Assembly (NCBI GenBank): GCA_014860845.1
Contig: JACZIY010000526.1
Location: forward strand, 1-7,194
From: Anaerolineaceae bacterium
GTDB taxonomy: Bacteria; Chloroflexota; Anaerolineae; Anaerolineales; Anaerolineaceae
DNA: 7,194 nucleotides
Direction: 5' to 3'
Within the stretch, counting starts at the first letter, position 1. Every line of letters starts with the position of its first letter. The notes beneath the pieces were generated by a model. That model did not search any database, was not told where the DNA came from, and saw only the letters and a list, made by a program, of their open reading frames with translations. The translations under genes and the position numbers were made by a program. Shown here one piece after another: positions 6,866 to 7,194 of this stretch.

Positions 6866-6871
6866 TATAAT
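6866..6871 (+). promoter_or_regulatory. Consensus -10 hexamer before the lipoprotein gene
   Basis: TATAAT lies 7 bases before ATG 6879 and 5 bases after the groEL terminator T-tract. At normal spacing the -35 would fall inside the terminator stem (about 6842-6849), where no TTGACA-like hexamer exists, so this is half a promoter by sequence. If used, it would give a leaderless or nearly leaderless mRNA. Confidence 0.4.
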
Positions 6872-6878
6872 CAACCAA

Positions 6879-7194
6879 ATGAAAATCACAATTCAGCTAT
6901 TATTATTTATCATTATTTCATTTTTGGTTTTTTCTGGCTGCAATGTAACGCAGACTCCAACTCCTCCCGATATTTTAACTCCTGATACTGGTACATCAAT
7001 CAGCACAGAATCAATCATAGTTCCTGAGGAATCAGCTACTTTTGTTCCGACGCCATCAGAACCGATGGTCTCGGTGATCAACGATGAAGGAATCTGGTTG
7101 AGTGACTATGAAGATGAAGTTCAGCGATTCGTAGAAGCTGCCACAAAGCTTGAAAAAGACATCGATGAGAATCAGGCACGAGAAATTGTTCTCG
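6879..7194 (+). CDS. Putative secreted lipoprotein, C-terminus cut by window edge
   Basis: An open frame of 105 codons runs from ATG 6879 to the edge without a stop. Its first 20 residues form a lipoprotein signal peptide: Lys2, a strongly hydrophobic core (LLLFIIISFLVF) and the lipobox FSGC with Cys21 as the predicted lipidation site. A Pro/Thr/Ser-rich, flexible and weakly acidic segment follows (about 22-70, including QTPTPPD and FVPTPSEP). From about residue 71 the sequence turns into a charged, probably helical region (YEDEVQRFVEAATKLEKDID). The protein should be anchored outside the cytoplasmic membrane. The functional domain presumably starts near the edge, and I do not recognise a family. 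There is no Shine-Dalgarno, and the only start signal is the nearby TATAAT. Other plus-strand frames here lack signal-peptide or family features. Confidence 0.75.
   Translation, partial: MKITIQLLLFIIISFLVFSGCNVTQTPTPPDILTPDTGTSISTESIIVPEESATFVPTPSEPMVSVINDEGIWLSDYEDEVQRFVEAATKLEKDIDENQAREIVL

Noticed and set aside
6755..6985. 76-codon plus-strand frame overlapping the end of groEL and the lipoprotein start
   Set aside because: It runs through the groEL end, the terminator and the signal-peptide region in another frame, with no ribosome binding site or family resemblance. It is a shadow.
1..7194. CRISPR arrays, tRNA or rRNA genes, insertion sequences, integration sites
   Set aside because: No regularly spaced repeats, cloverleaf-like sequence, transposase motifs or terminal inverted repeats were seen by eye.

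Overview
The window looks like chromosomal DNA of a Chloroflexota bacterium, most likely a moderately AT-rich member of the Anaerolineae. This placement is an inference. It rests on two single-pass membrane TPR proteins whose membrane anchor is followed by a Pro/Thr linker of the type PTPT-x-TR, on a lipoprotein with a similar TPTPP stretch after its lipid-attachment cysteine, and on a CIRCE-controlled groES-groEL pair. I recall such linkers as common in Anaerolineae envelope proteins, but no marker here fixes the lineage.

Layout. Positions 3-1841 are on the minus strand: trmD (tRNA m1G37 methyltransferase), then 57 bases further on an MFS transporter of the sugar/SLC45-like type, which runs off the left edge. 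Positions 1842-2059 are a divergent intergenic region with a plausible promoter in each direction and a perfect 15-base palindrome. Positions 2060-4671 hold two tandem paralogous genes for membrane-anchored TPR proteins, 35 bases apart and probably one operon. Positions 4672-6861 hold a complete heat-shock operon: a sigma-70-type promoter, a perfect CIRCE operator, groES, groEL and a strong intrinsic terminator. From 6879 a new gene for a secreted lipoprotein starts and runs off the right edge.

How the parts work together. TrmD and GroESL are housekeeping functions (tRNA modification and protein folding). The TPR pair and the lipoprotein are envelope proteins of unknown function. There is no mobile element, tRNA, rRNA or CRISPR array, and the window looks like ordinary core genome. 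The most notable pattern is regulatory. The first genes of three inferred transcripts (trmD, the first TPR gene, the lipoprotein) have a -10-like hexamer ending only 6-7 bases before the ATG and no convincing Shine-Dalgarno, as expected for leaderless mRNAs. The downstream genes (MFS, second TPR, groEL) and the CIRCE-led groES have recognisable ribosome binding sites.
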